32,027 nt of DNA. It comes from Kiritimatiellia bacterium (GTDB lineage: Bacteria; Verrucomicrobiota; Kiritimatiellia; RFP12; UBA1067). Positions 1 through 8,265 of this stretch are shown here, piece after piece. Under the pieces are notes generated by a model. The model was not told the origin of the DNA. It did not search any database and saw only the letters and a program-made list of their open reading frames with translations. The position numbers and the translations under genes are program-made. Within the stretch, counting starts at the first letter, position 1, and every line of letters begins with the position of its first letter. The stretch is taken from positions 1 through 32,027 of the forward strand of contig JAFSTA010000057.1 of the NCBI GenBank assembly GCA_017450695.1, given 5' to 3'.

Positions 1-309
1 CCGCAGTTCGTCACGTGCCCCGAACTGGAGCTCTCGCACGGCAACTGCGACTTCTTCCTCTTCCCGGAGCGCACCTACTTCGGGGACGTGCCGCACAGCT
101 ACATCGTCGAGTTCAAGCACCTGAAGAAGGGCGCGAGGAAGTCGGAGCTGGAGTCGCAGCGCGCCGAGGGGATCGCCCAGCTCAAACGCTACGCGAAGGA
201 CGGGAAGGTCCCCGCGCTCGCGAAGGGGACGACACTCCACCTCATCCTCGTGCAGTACCGCGGCCCTAAGATGGTCAACTGCGAACTCATCGCCGAGAAG
301 AAATACTGA
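1..309 (+). CDS. C-terminal fragment of an AAA-ATPase-like/PD-(D/E)XK nuclease-domain protein (DUF1703-type)
   Basis: The frame is open from the first base of the window, so the start lies upstream and only about 102 C-terminal residues are visible. These carry the layout of the PD-(D/E)XK fold found at the C-terminus of DUF1703/AAA-ATPase-like proteins: HGNCDFFLFPE supplies the acidic residue, then about 20 residues on comes HSYIVEFKHLKK with the E-x-K pair, then a helix rich in Glu, Gln and Lys (EGIAQLKRYAKD) and a hydrophobic strand (LHLILVQYRG). Such proteins are often present in many copies in gut anaerobes; their substrate is unknown. The 3' end overlaps the convergent uxuA gene by 23 bp. 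The family is assigned from pattern alone, and the missing N-terminus should hold the ATPase domain. Confidence 0.7.
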   Translation, partial: PQFVTCPELELSHGNCDFFLFPERTYFGDVPHSYIVEFKHLKKGARKSELESQRAEGIAQLKRYAKDGKVPALAKGTTLHLILVQYRGPKMVNCELIAEKKY

Positions 310-1459
310 ACCGGATTCCGGCTTCGAGGCCGCGCAGTTCCGAAAGACCGATCAGACGTCCCCCGTAGGAGTAGCCGTAGTAGCAAGTACGGCCTTTGTC
401 GATGTCGAGCATCCGTCCGTGGTCGGGACGGACGACAATTCCTTCTCCGCGCCGCTTCTCCTCCTTGACGAGTTCGCACATGAGGGCGGGTATGTCCGTG
501 TTGCCGACAAGGTGAGAATCGCTCTCGCGGAAGATACCGGGGGCTGTGTGAATCAGGTTGCGGAAGTGGCAGAAGTGGATACGGTCGTGGAACTCGCGGA
601 AGATTTTCACACAGTCGTTCTGGGGGTTCGCGCCGAGCGAACCGGTGCAGAGCGTTACGCCCACGCGCTTTGACGGACACGCCCGCACCATCGCGCGGAT
701 GTCCGCCGCAGAGGAAAGGATTCGCGGCAACCCGAAAATCGGGAACGGCGGATCATCGGGATGGATGGCCATGTCGATTCCTTCGGATTCCAGCACGGGC
801 GTAATCTCGTTCAGGAACTCGTAGAGGTTCCGCTTGAGTGTCGCGCCGCTGATATCGGCATACTCCGCCAGTTCGCGTCGCAAGCCGTCGGGTGTCGCGT
901 CATCCGTCGTGCCGGGTAGTCCTTGAAGAAGCGCAGTCGTAATGCGCTTCCTGTCGGCAGCATTCGCCTTCTTCCAGAGTCTTGTCGCACGTCGCCGCAT
1001 GGCGGCGTCGTAATCCGTTTCCACCCCCTTGCGTTGCAGCACAAACATCTCAAAGGCGCAGACTTCGTTGGCATCGTAGGCGAGGGTGACCGATCCGTCC
1101 GGCAGGACTTTGTGGAGATCGGTCCTCGCCCAGTCGTGTACCGGCATGAAGTTGTAACAGACGGTCTTCACGCCATGCTTGGCGAGCGCGCGGAGATTGC
1201 GCTTGTAGATTTCCACATACCGGCGGAAATTCCCCGTGCGTTTCTTGATGTCCTCATGGACGGGTACCGATTCCACCACGCTCCACATCATACCCGCTTT
1301 GCGTACCGCATCCGCACACGCCTTGATCTCAGTCACCGGCCAGAGGTCGCCGGGACGATGTGAGTAGAGCGACGTCACCACATCCGTCACGCCCGCCTGG
1401 CGGATTTCTCGCAGGGAAATCGCGTCGCCCGGACCGAACCATCTCCATCCCGCCTTCAT
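287..1459 (-). CDS. uxuA: D-mannonate dehydratase UxuA
   Basis: UxuA dehydrates D-mannonate to 2-keto-3-deoxy-D-gluconate (EC 4.2.1.8) in cytoplasmic glucuronate catabolism. The 390 residues match the usual length (about 390-400). Family landmarks are the N-terminal MKAGWRWFGPGD, the CYNFMPVHDWARTDLH block, HPDDPPFPIFGLPRI, the HFCHFRNL segment and the closing GYSYGGRLIGLSELRGL. An in-frame ATG 15 codons upstream is rejected: it lies inside the preceding SDR gene, whereas the start at 1459 has an AGGAGG Shine-Dalgarno 9 nt before it and begins with the conserved family N-terminus. The gene follows the SDR by 13 bp on the same strand, so the two are almost certainly cotranscribed and catalyse successive steps (fructuronate to mannonate to KDG). 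Confidence 0.93.
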   Translation of the reverse strand: MKAGWRWFGPGDAISLREIRQAGVTDVVTSLYSHRPGDLWPVTEIKACADAVRKAGMMWSVVESVPVHEDIKKRTGNFRRYVEIYKRNLRALAKHGVKTVCYNFMPVHDWARTDLHKVLPDGSVTLAYDANEVCAFEMFVLQRKGVETDYDAAMRRRATRLWKKANAADRKRITTALLQGLPGTTDDATPDGLRRELAEYADISGATLKRNLYEFLNEITPVLESEGIDMAIHPDDPPFPIFGLPRILSSAADIRAMVRACPSKRVGVTLCTGSLGANPQNDCVKIFREFHDRIHFCHFRNLIHTAPGIFRESDSHLVGNTDIPALMCELVKEEKRRGEGIVVRPDHGRMLDIDKGRTCYYGYSYGGRLIGLSELRGLEAGIRFSISSRR

Positions 1460-1472
1460 CGTGCCGTGCCTC

Positions 1473-2315
1473 CTAGACTCCAGAATAGCACATGAAGCCG
1501 CCATCTACCGGCAACGTCACGCCGGTCACGAAGGACGCCTCGTCGGAGAGAAGGAATCGTGCCGCACCGTGTAGGTCTGAGGGGGAGCCAAATTTGCGCA
1601 TCGGAGTCTTGGCGATCACCTTGCGCCCGCGTGCGGTGAGCGTCTTGCCGTCCTTCTCCAAAAGCAGGAACCGGTTCTGGTTCGTGATGAAGAAACCGGG
1701 CGCGAGCGCGTTCACGCGGATGCCCATCGGAGCAAGGTGCGTGGCGAGGAAACTGGTGAAGTTCATCACGCCCGCCTTCGCCGCGCCGTATGCCGCCACC
1801 TTCGTCATGGGTTGCCAGCAGGCCATCGAACAGAAGTTCAGCACGGCTCCGCCCCTCTTGAGCATCGCCTCGCAGAAGACTTGGCAGGGCAGGAATGTCC
1901 CGATGAAATTCAGCCGGTTGACGAACTCGAAGCCCTCCCGATCAAGTCCGAAGAATGTATCTGCCAGCGGCGTGTCTTTCGTCATCTGTTCCGCCGGACA
2001 GGTTCCTTTCGGATGATTGCCGCCCGCGCCGTTGACTAGGGCGTCGATACGCCGCCACTTCTTCAGTACCACGGCACGTGCCGCAACGAGCGATTCCTTG
2101 TCGAGGACATTCGCTTCAATGGCGAGCGTTTCCGTCAACCCCTTCTTCGCGAACTTGGCGCAGAGTGCCCGCGCCACATCGCCCCGCAAGTCCAGCACGG
2201 CTACCTTCGCGCCGTGCCGCAACAGGTCTTCCGTGAGACTGGAGCACAATACCCCCGCCGCGCCCGTCACGACACAGACTTTTCCTTCAACACCTTTTTC
2301 TCTTTGGATTCTCAT
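1473..2315 (-). CDS. SDR-family oxidoreductase, probable D-mannonate oxidoreductase (fructuronate reductase)
   Basis: This is a 280-residue classical short-chain dehydrogenase/reductase. It has an N-terminal Rossmann motif in GKVCVVTGAAGVLC, the NAG-type segment LVNGAGGNHP, catalytic YGAAK, the post-catalytic IRVNALAPGFF and the C-terminal FVTGVTLPVDGG. The NHPKGT insertion and the long FFGLDREGFEFVNRLN segment resemble the subfamily that reduces D-fructuronate to D-mannonate with NADH, as opposed to the long-chain polyol-type UxuB of E. coli. The start at 2315 has AAAGGAAAG upstream; the 11 extra codons before it include that ribosome-binding site. Adjacency to uxuA supports the substrate assignment, which is otherwise inferred. 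About 100 bp separates it from the upstream nuclease-methyltransferase gene. Confidence 0.85.
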   Translation of the reverse strand: MRIQREKGVEGKVCVVTGAAGVLCSSLTEDLLRHGAKVAVLDLRGDVARALCAKFAKKGLTETLAIEANVLDKESLVAARAVVLKKWRRIDALVNGAGGNHPKGTCPAEQMTKDTPLADTFFGLDREGFEFVNRLNFIGTFLPCQVFCEAMLKRGGAVLNFCSMACWQPMTKVAAYGAAKAGVMNFTSFLATHLAPMGIRVNALAPGFFITNQNRFLLLEKDGKTLTARGRKVIAKTPMRKFGSPSDLHGAARFLLSDEASFVTGVTLPVDGGFMCYSGV

Positions 2316-2418
2316 GTTTCTCTTTCCTTTGGAATTGTGACAGAACAATCAAACAAACTGGACAAAGCCTCAAAGGGGAGAAAGTCTTTTCGGCAGTAAA
2401 ACCGGATGCGCTTGTCTT

Positions 2419-5124
2419 TCATCTGAAGTACTCCACGTCAGGGTTGAGGAAGCCAAGGGAGTAAATCTGAGGCAGGAGCTTGGCGCGGAGCGCATCATGT
2501 TTCTCGCGCAGAGAATTTTCCTCACGCGGAGGCGCAGAGTCGCGGAGGTCTTTCATCGCGTTGCGGAGCTGGTAGTAGCCGACATCCCAAGTTTCGATCT
2601 TCCAGTCCATCCACGGCGTGTGCGTGATGTTCGCGTAGAACTCGCGGTAAAGCCGCCGCGCCGCATCAAGGACGGCACAAGCTTCGGGAGAGAGAGCTTT
2701 TCCAGCCAGCCACTTTGCTAGAAAACGGTCTTCGTTCGCGGTTGCAAGCTGTGTGGCGATGTCGCCGTGGGCACACGGCCACCGACGCACTTCCTCCAAC
2801 AAGAACGGATAGAGGTTGTTCTGAATCTGCCACGTCCGCCCTTGGTACTCGACATTCCGTAGTGAAACTGCGCAGTTGGAATCGGCGAAGGCCGACCAAA
2901 CGACGCAATCGGTGACAAATTCAGATGGGAGACCTGTCGCCGCGTCAGTTGTTTCAGCCGCAAAGAACGCAGAGTTCGCAAAGTCTTTGTGCTCTTTGCG
3001 TTCTTTGCGGCTTTCCCATTTAGTTGTCGGCGCGTAGAACGCGTCGCGGTCGTTCGTCCATGTCGCCTTGGGAATCTTCTTCACGGCGTGAAGCACCATC
3101 GCCTTCTCGAAGTTTTCAGGCGTTACGGAAAACGCCCCCGCGTTCGCATACGGCGCAGAGAGGATGAACACGCTATTGGTGTGCTGGAAGTCGTCGCCAT
3201 TGCTCGACACGGAACAGATGAAGCCGGGCGCGACGTGGTTGCGCTTGTCCTTGTTGTCCGTCTTGAGGTTGAACGCGCTGACAAATGTCGGCATAATGGA
3301 CTTGCCGTCCCACTTAGGACGCGGACACCACTTGTTGAGCATTGCCATACGCTCTACCGACGGGAAGACCTTCGTGCCGATCTTCTCAACTTCCCTGTTG
3401 AACACGTCAAGAGTAATCGACTGCATTGAAAGATGTTTCTTCTCGGCGAGATTCCAGACGAGAAAGCCGACAGGAAAGTTGCCAGTCGCGCCGTAGAAGC
3501 ATTTGATTGGGAAAATAAATCCGCGCTCGTACTGGTACTGGAAGAAGCCGTCACGTATCTTCTGGTCGTTGTTGGAGTTGATGTACTTCAACTTCGAGAA
3601 CATGCAAAGATGCGCCTGCTTGTCCTTGAACTCCTTGGATATGCGAAATAGGAACTGTGTGAAGAGTTCGCGGCTCGCCTCGCCATAATCCTCCTCGTAC
3701 ATCCATTCGCGGATTGTCGTCTTTGAAACCGTGTCCTTCGACTTCTTCCCCGTTTCGCCGCCGACGGTGTTGGCCGTTGCGAACGGCGGATTGATGAAGA
3801 TTATCCACTTGATGTTCGGATTCGCGAGATCGGCGACGAGATTCGGCGGCATCTTGCGCGTCTGGCCGAATGTCATCTGCCCTGCGAGCGCAGGTATGTC
3901 GTCCGCGAGATAGTCATACTGAAAACACGTTGCGGCGGGAAATATCTTGCGGCAGTAGTCGGCGTCCTCCTTGTCGAGCGTGGAGATGTAGCAGTAGGGG
4001 AGCGCAGAGGACGGCAGTTCGAATTCGAGGTTGCCGGTGCCGGCTGCCATGTCCCAGAAGCGGTACTCGCCGCTCTTCCACCATTCGCGGCCAATCGTGC
4101 GTTCAAGGTAGTCAAGCCCCTTCGCGGCGAATTCGACTGGCGTGTAGAACTCGCCGGTGAAACGGCGGCGGAAGTCCTCGGTGATACGGTCGGCCTTCTG
4201 GCGGATGCGCGTCATCGCGGGCGGCGGAACCTTCTCGTAGTTCTGCCAGAAGTGCTGGTACTTCTCGGGCTGGATTGACTTCGGGATATAACCCTCGGCA
4301 CCGCTCACGGAGAAGAGAACCTGACCGTCCTGCGCGACAATGGACTTTCCCTGCTCAATATCGGCAAAGAAGTATTCCGATGACTTTCGTCCGTTGCGGA
4401 CATACGCGCCAAAAAGCCCGTCCCAGTAGTCGAAGACATCGAGGAAGTTTTCTTCCGTGATAGTCTTTTTGCCGAGCAATTCAAGGAAGGTTGTTTGATG
4501 CGTGAGGTGTTCGTGGCACAGCTTGACGAACTGCTCTTCCTCAGCCGGGTTCGAGAGATCGTAGATGTAGGGTATTTTTAACAAACGGATTTGTTCGCCG
4601 CTCACTCGGCTCACGGCGGGAGGGACGCAACTTGTTGCGTCCGAGGCGGCGGTCGCAGTAAACTGCGACCCTCCCGTATCGCGAACGCCGTTAGGCGTGA
4701 GCAAATCCGCTTGTTTTAAAAACGCCGCCAGTATGTCCCCCACAAGCTTCGGGCAGGGCGTGGAGGGGGCGCGGTCCCAGTCGTAGCGATCGCCCTTAGC
4801 GGCGTAGAACTTCGCATAGGCTTTCGTCTCAGCGAAGAACGCCTCGTTCTTATCGACAACACAGATGACGGGCGGCAGTGGATATCGTGTAAGCCCCGCG
4901 CCAAACTTGAGAAGCCTCGCGTAGTACATCGTCTGCGCAAGGACTCGCGCCACGTTCTCGGCGTTCTTGAAATTGCGGTCGTACTTGAACTCGAAAAGGA
5001 CGTGTTCGGTGTAATGGTCGATGCCGCGCAAGGCGAAGATTTTCATCTTGAAGAACTTACAGAATTCCGCCTTGACCTCTTCCTCTTTCGCGCAGGGGCG
5101 CAGACTTTCGTAAAGATGCTTCAT
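2419..5124 (-). CDS. Single-chain restriction-modification-like protein: PD-(D/E)XK-like N-terminus plus N6-adenine DNA methyltransferase
   Basis: The product is 901 residues. Near the N-terminus, RGIDHYTEHVLFEFKYD (about 33-49) gives an Asp followed by Glu-Phe-Lys, as in PD-(D/E)XK nucleases. After a linker, FTGEFYTPVEFAAKGLDYL (about 322-340) precedes methyltransferase motif I, WDMAAGTGNLE (about 357-367), and catalytic motif IV, INPPFA (about 444-449), the N/D-PP-Y/F box of gamma-class N6-adenine methylases. The remaining 450 residues probably hold target recognition. This order resembles type IIG/IIS enzymes, in which cleavage and methylation share one chain and no separate S subunit is needed. 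None is encoded nearby. Residues about 137-183 are specified by an in-frame palindromic element, listed separately. The gene lies 49 bp after the ThuA-DUF6807 gene, in an otherwise catabolic gene row. Specificity and activity are unknown. Confidence 0.8.
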   Translation of the reverse strand: MKHLYESLRPCAKEEEVKAEFCKFFKMKIFALRGIDHYTEHVLFEFKYDRNFKNAENVARVLAQTMYYARLLKFGAGLTRYPLPPVICVVDKNEAFFAETKAYAKFYAAKGDRYDWDRAPSTPCPKLVGDILAAFLKQADLLTPNGVRDTGGSQFTATAASDATSCVPPAVSRVSGEQIRLLKIPYIYDLSNPAEEEQFVKLCHEHLTHQTTFLELLGKKTITEENFLDVFDYWDGLFGAYVRNGRKSSEYFFADIEQGKSIVAQDGQVLFSVSGAEGYIPKSIQPEKYQHFWQNYEKVPPPAMTRIRQKADRITEDFRRRFTGEFYTPVEFAAKGLDYLERTIGREWWKSGEYRFWDMAAGTGNLEFELPSSALPYCYISTLDKEDADYCRKIFPAATCFQYDYLADDIPALAGQMTFGQTRKMPPNLVADLANPNIKWIIFINPPFATANTVGGETGKKSKDTVSKTTIREWMYEEDYGEASRELFTQFLFRISKEFKDKQAHLCMFSKLKYINSNNDQKIRDGFFQYQYERGFIFPIKCFYGATGNFPVGFLVWNLAEKKHLSMQSITLDVFNREVEKIGTKVFPSVERMAMLNKWCPRPKWDGKSIMPTFVSAFNLKTDNKDKRNHVAPGFICSVSSNGDDFQHTNSVFILSAPYANAGAFSVTPENFEKAMVLHAVKKIPKATWTNDRDAFYAPTTKWESRKERKEHKDFANSAFFAAETTDAATGLPSEFVTDCVVWSAFADSNCAVSLRNVEYQGRTWQIQNNLYPFLLEEVRRWPCAHGDIATQLATANEDRFLAKWLAGKALSPEACAVLDAARRLYREFYANITHTPWMDWKIETWDVGYYQLRNAMKDLRDSAPPREENSLREKHDALRAKLLPQIYSLGFLNPDVEYFR
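4575..4722. repeat. Nested palindromic element inserted in frame within the nuclease-methyltransferase gene
   Basis: The segment is bounded by imperfect 17-bp inverted repeats, AACAAACGGATTTGTTC (4580-4596) and its partner GAGCAAATCCGCTTGTT (4699-4715), matching at 15 of 17 positions. Inside them GCTCACGGC (4609-4617) pairs with GGCGTGAGC (4694-4702) at 8 of 9, and GGGAG (4618-4622) pairs with CTCCC (4671-4675). The core holds two hairpins: GGACGCAA-CTTG-TTGCGTCC (4623-4642) and GGTCGCAGT-AA-ACTGCGACC (4651-4670). The coding frame stays open across it, adding about 47 residues of low predicted structure between LAAF and IPYIYDLS. The nested arrangement resembles protein-coding palindromic elements such as those of Rickettsia. 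Kinship with the intergenic hairpins in this window is an inference. Confidence 0.8.
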
Positions 5125-5173
5125 TTCTTCGACTTCTCTCTCACTGCCGCGTTCCGTTGGCGTACCGTCTTTG

Positions 5174-6772
5174 TCAGAACACCGTCAGCGTATAGTCCAG
5201 CGTGAATGTCTCACCCGCCTTCAGCTCAAGCGGTCTCTCGTAGATGGGCATGGGGTTCACAAATCTGTGATCGCTCCAGGTGTAGATGCGCTCGGTCTCC
5301 AGCGGCGAGAGCATTTTCACTTCCAGCCCGTGCCCGTTCGCGGGATCGGTATATTTTACGGCGGTCATTTCCTTCGGTCCGCCCACGTTCTTGTCCGCGC
5401 TCGGTTCGCCACCCGTACCTTCCATCTTGAAACCGCGCATCAGCTCGCCCATGCGCAGGGAGAAACCGCCGTAGCCGACCGGACGGCGACAGTCGAGCGT
5501 CACCTGGTCACGCGTCGTGAACTGATGTGTCGAACGGATGGTATAGCCTCCCTTGTCATCCGGCGCAGAGAACTGGATGGTGCGCTCTTCATCGAGTAGC
5601 ACTTTCCCCGGATCGGCGCGTGGCCCGTACCAGAGCGAGAGTTTCACGTCGCATGCGCCGCCCTTCGGTTCGATCTTGAAGTCCTTCACCACCGTCATTC
5701 CGTCCGGGAAGAGATTCCCTGCGGCGGGGTTGCGTGGTTCCCAGTAGTTCACCCCGTTGATAAACTTCCAGCAGAACCAGAGACCGAGATGCCAGGGGTG
5801 GTCTTTGGGACGGGCCTCCGTCACGCATCGGCCGTCCGGCAGGCAGAGCGGATGCACAAACGGCTTGTTCTCGCGATTGGCCAAGTTCAGCTTCCATACC
5901 GTCTTGCCGTCTCTCACGCACTCCGCACCCTCGATGGTCTTACGGACTACGGCCATCGATGACTTGCCGTCCACATTGTCGGGACGTTCGCCAATCGCCC
6001 ATCGCGCCGCCTCGAAGAGGTGCAGTTGCCATTCCATCTTTCCCCAGTCCTGCGGATTGTGTCCGAGCGCGGTGTAGAAGATACGCCCCTTGCCGAATGT
6101 CTTGCACCATTCGAGAATGTGTCCGCCGATTTTGGGTGCCCCGTACTTGTCCGTCTTGCGCGACTTCTCCAACACGTCATTCCAATCCAGGATCAGAAGC
6201 GGACGAACGTTTGCCTCGTCGGGGTGGTTGAGATAGATTTCATCGTCTGCCCACACATATCCTTCCGGCATACACGCGATAGCCGGATGGGAACGGTCTG
6301 CGTGGCGGAACGGCACGGGCTGGTGCGCGGAATAGTGTCGCTCGAACGCCCCGCCGAGGAATTGGCGAAACCGTTCGCTGCCACGTTCGCACGCGCTCGC
6401 CGAATGCGTGACGACGAGACCGCCGCCGTTCTCCACGAACGTGTAAAACGCCTCACGCTGCGCGTCCGTCACGAACAACTCGTGGTTGCAGTTGCAGAGG
6501 AAGATGAGCTTCAAACTCTTCATCGCCTCGGAGGTGAAGAACGCGGGATCGTCGGAGACAAGGCACGAGAGACCGTTCGCCGTGAAGTAACGCCGCACCT
6601 CCTCCGCGCCTTGTTCGGTGGATTCGTGATGGTAGGCGCCCTTTGCGACAACCTCCCCCGTCTTCTGGTTCTTGACGAACTGCCAACGCGTGTAGATGAG
6701 TACATCCACCGGCTCGGCCGCAGCAAGCTGCGCCATTCCGGCGACCAGTGAAACCAATAGAATCTTTTTCAT
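5174..6772 (-). CDS. Exported ThuA-like and DUF6807 (PmoA-like) two-domain protein
   Basis: The 532-residue product starts with a signal peptide (MKKILLVSLVAGMAQLAAA). Residues about 22-260 form a ThuA-like, glutamine-amidotransferase-type domain: DVLIYTR, then FVENGGGLVVTHSA, the acidic HPDEA region and GRIFYTALGHNPQDW near its end, typical of ThuA proteins. Residues about 285-532 match DUF6807 (PmoA-like): HPLCLPDGRCVTE, DHPWHLGLWF with paired His, GGFSLRMGELMRG and a C-terminal FTLDYTLTVF. Both domains are common in secreted proteins of PVC and Bacteroidetes polysaccharide degraders and have no firm biochemical role; ThuA is linked to trehalose or disaccharide use. An upstream in-frame start 33 codons earlier is rejected because 6772 has GAAAGGA upstream and begins the signal peptide. 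Confidence 0.83.
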   Translation of the reverse strand: MKKILLVSLVAGMAQLAAAEPVDVLIYTRWQFVKNQKTGEVVAKGAYHHESTEQGAEEVRRYFTANGLSCLVSDDPAFFTSEAMKSLKLIFLCNCNHELFVTDAQREAFYTFVENGGGLVVTHSASACERGSERFRQFLGGAFERHYSAHQPVPFRHADRSHPAIACMPEGYVWADDEIYLNHPDEANVRPLLILDWNDVLEKSRKTDKYGAPKIGGHILEWCKTFGKGRIFYTALGHNPQDWGKMEWQLHLFEAARWAIGERPDNVDGKSSMAVVRKTIEGAECVRDGKTVWKLNLANRENKPFVHPLCLPDGRCVTEARPKDHPWHLGLWFCWKFINGVNYWEPRNPAAGNLFPDGMTVVKDFKIEPKGGACDVKLSLWYGPRADPGKVLLDEERTIQFSAPDDKGGYTIRSTHQFTTRDQVTLDCRRPVGYGGFSLRMGELMRGFKMEGTGGEPSADKNVGGPKEMTAVKYTDPANGHGLEVKMLSPLETERIYTWSDHRFVNPMPIYERPLELKAGETFTLDYTLTVF

Positions 6773-6888
6773 GTTTATCCTTTCGTGAACAGTTGTTCGC
6801 AGGCGCGTTTCACACGCACCAGTGGTCGGGCAAGGAGATGCGCACAAGCTCTGCCGCGCTTCGCTTGGCACCGCATCTCATTTACCCC

Positions 6889-8085
6889 CTATTTCTCGTG
6901 GGGTTTCAGATACTGGTCGTAGAGCAGGTTGACGGCCTGGTAGTAGCACTTGCGGATCCCGTTGATTTCGTCCCTGATGCCGCTGGAGCAGATGCAGACG
7001 AATCCCCAGTCTTCTTCCGGACAGAAGTACATACAGCTGAAGAGACCGTGTGCGCTCCCCGTATGTCCCTTCAGCGTCTTGCCCTTGATGAAGCGGGTTT
7101 CGATGCGAGTGGTGAGGCAATACTGCGTGCCGGGATCGCCCGGTGTGACAGGAGACAGAAGTTTCTTGCAGCCTTCCTCGGAGATGATGCGGTTGCCGTT
7201 GGTGGCCACGCCGCCGTTGCGGAGCGTCATCATCCATTTGGCCAGGTTGGGTGCGGAAATCTTCATGCCGCCAGTGGGTGACCAGTAGCAACCGTCCGTG
7301 CCGATTTGATAGGTGCCGTTCGCCACCTTCAATTCGTTGTTGCGGACATAACCCTTGCCGGGATCCAACCGTTTCATCTTCTGGTTGTAGATGTAGAGCC
7401 GCGTGAAAGTAGAGCTGTCGAGCGAATCGAGGTTGAAGCCCGCGTTGTCCACGCCGATTGGTTTCAGGATGTGGTTCAAGACATATTCGTCGAACCGTTC
7501 TCCCGAAACCTTCTCGATAATGAGGCCGATGATGTTGAGGGCGCGGTTGCAGTATTTGTATCCCTTGCCCGGAGGGTAGGGGAGCCAAGCCGTTTCACGG
7601 ATGGTTTTCTTGTCGGTCTTGGACTTATCTACATAGGTCAGGTCACAGTACAGATTCGAGCCTCCGCCGTCCTTCATGCTGGAGGTGTGCGAGAGCAGCA
7701 TCTTGACGGTGACGGGGATGTCGGGATAGCGCGGATTGCGGATATCCATGCCGAGAATCTTGTTGATATCATCGTCGAGCGAGATCTTGCCGGCCTCCAC
7801 CAGCTGCATGATGGACATTCCCGAAAAGGATTTGGAAATCGACGCGATACGGAAGATGTCGTTGATATCCAACGGCTCGCGGGTGTCCTTGTCGCGATAC
7901 CCGAAGGCTTTCTGGTAGATGACCTTGTCGCCTTTGACCAGTACGACAGCCATGCCGACCGTCTTGCATTCGTCCATGTAGCCACGGATCTTTTCCTCGA
8001 TCTGTGGCGTGGTGAACTGTTGTGCGCGGATCGGGACGGCGCAAAGCGCCGCCGACGCAACAACCGCCAATACTATCGTTCTCAT
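6889..8085 (-). CDS. Exported class C beta-lactamase-like serine hydrolase
   Basis: The 398-residue product has an N-terminal signal peptide (MRTIVLAVVASAALCAVPIRA). It carries the three active-site motifs of the class C beta-lactamase/PBP4/esterase EstB superfamily: S82-I-S-K85 (SxxK), Y178-C-N180 (YxN) in GYKYCNRAL, and H341-T-G343 in GHTGSAHGLFS, which takes the place of the lactamase KTG box. The HTG variant is common in D-aminopeptidases, esterases and serine hydrolases of unknown substrate, so antibiotic resistance should not be assumed. GGAG lies 8 nt before the start. It stands 116 bp upstream of the ThuA-DUF6807 gene on the same strand, a gap in which nothing else was seen. A periplasmic esterase acting on glycan esters or peptidoglycan peptides is plausible but unproven. 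Confidence 0.85.
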   Translation of the reverse strand: MRTIVLAVVASAALCAVPIRAQQFTTPQIEEKIRGYMDECKTVGMAVVLVKGDKVIYQKAFGYRDKDTREPLDINDIFRIASISKSFSGMSIMQLVEAGKISLDDDINKILGMDIRNPRYPDIPVTVKMLLSHTSSMKDGGGSNLYCDLTYVDKSKTDKKTIRETAWLPYPPGKGYKYCNRALNIIGLIIEKVSGERFDEYVLNHILKPIGVDNAGFNLDSLDSSTFTRLYIYNQKMKRLDPGKGYVRNNELKVANGTYQIGTDGCYWSPTGGMKISAPNLAKWMMTLRNGGVATNGNRIISEEGCKKLLSPVTPGDPGTQYCLTTRIETRFIKGKTLKGHTGSAHGLFSCMYFCPEEDWGFVCICSSGIRDEINGIRKCYYQAVNLLYDQYLKPHEK

Positions 8086-8125
8086 TTCAACAATCTCCTT
8101 TGCTTAGCTTCGCCGTCAGCTTTCC

Positions 8126-8141
8126 GCGCCGGGGACGGCGC
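8126..8141. other. Short hairpin GCGCCG-GGGA-CGGCGC
   Basis: A perfect 6-bp stem closes a GGGA loop in the spacer between the serine hydrolase and the Gfo/Idh gene. The same loop sequence closes the hairpin at 16241-16258. No T-run follows on either strand, so it is not a clear intrinsic terminator. Confidence 0.5.
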
Positions 8142-8194
8142 GTGGCAACCCCCACTGCCATCTCCCCGTGGCTGGCTAACCCCACCAGCCACCC

Positions 8195-8258
8195 AACCAC
8201 CGAACCACCTAACCACCGCACCACCTAACCACCCAACCACCGAACCACCCAACCATCT
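8195..8258. repeat. Octamer tandem array, consensus AACCACCN (8 units)
   Basis: Eight consecutive 8-bp units run from 8195 to 8258, each AACCACC plus a variable last base (G, T, G, T, C, G, C, T), with two degenerate units (CACCACCT and AACCATCT). Together with the preceding hairpin the array fills the 180-bp spacer between two minus-strand genes. Related arrays lie at 19667-19690, 19870-19885, 22407-22448 (opposite strand) and 22561-22608. Confidence 0.9.
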
Positions 8259-8265
8259 GTACGCG

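Noticed and set aside
6889-8085. Antibiotic-resistance beta-lactamase
   Set aside because: The third motif is HTG and the relatives include many esterases and peptidases; nothing supports a resistance role.
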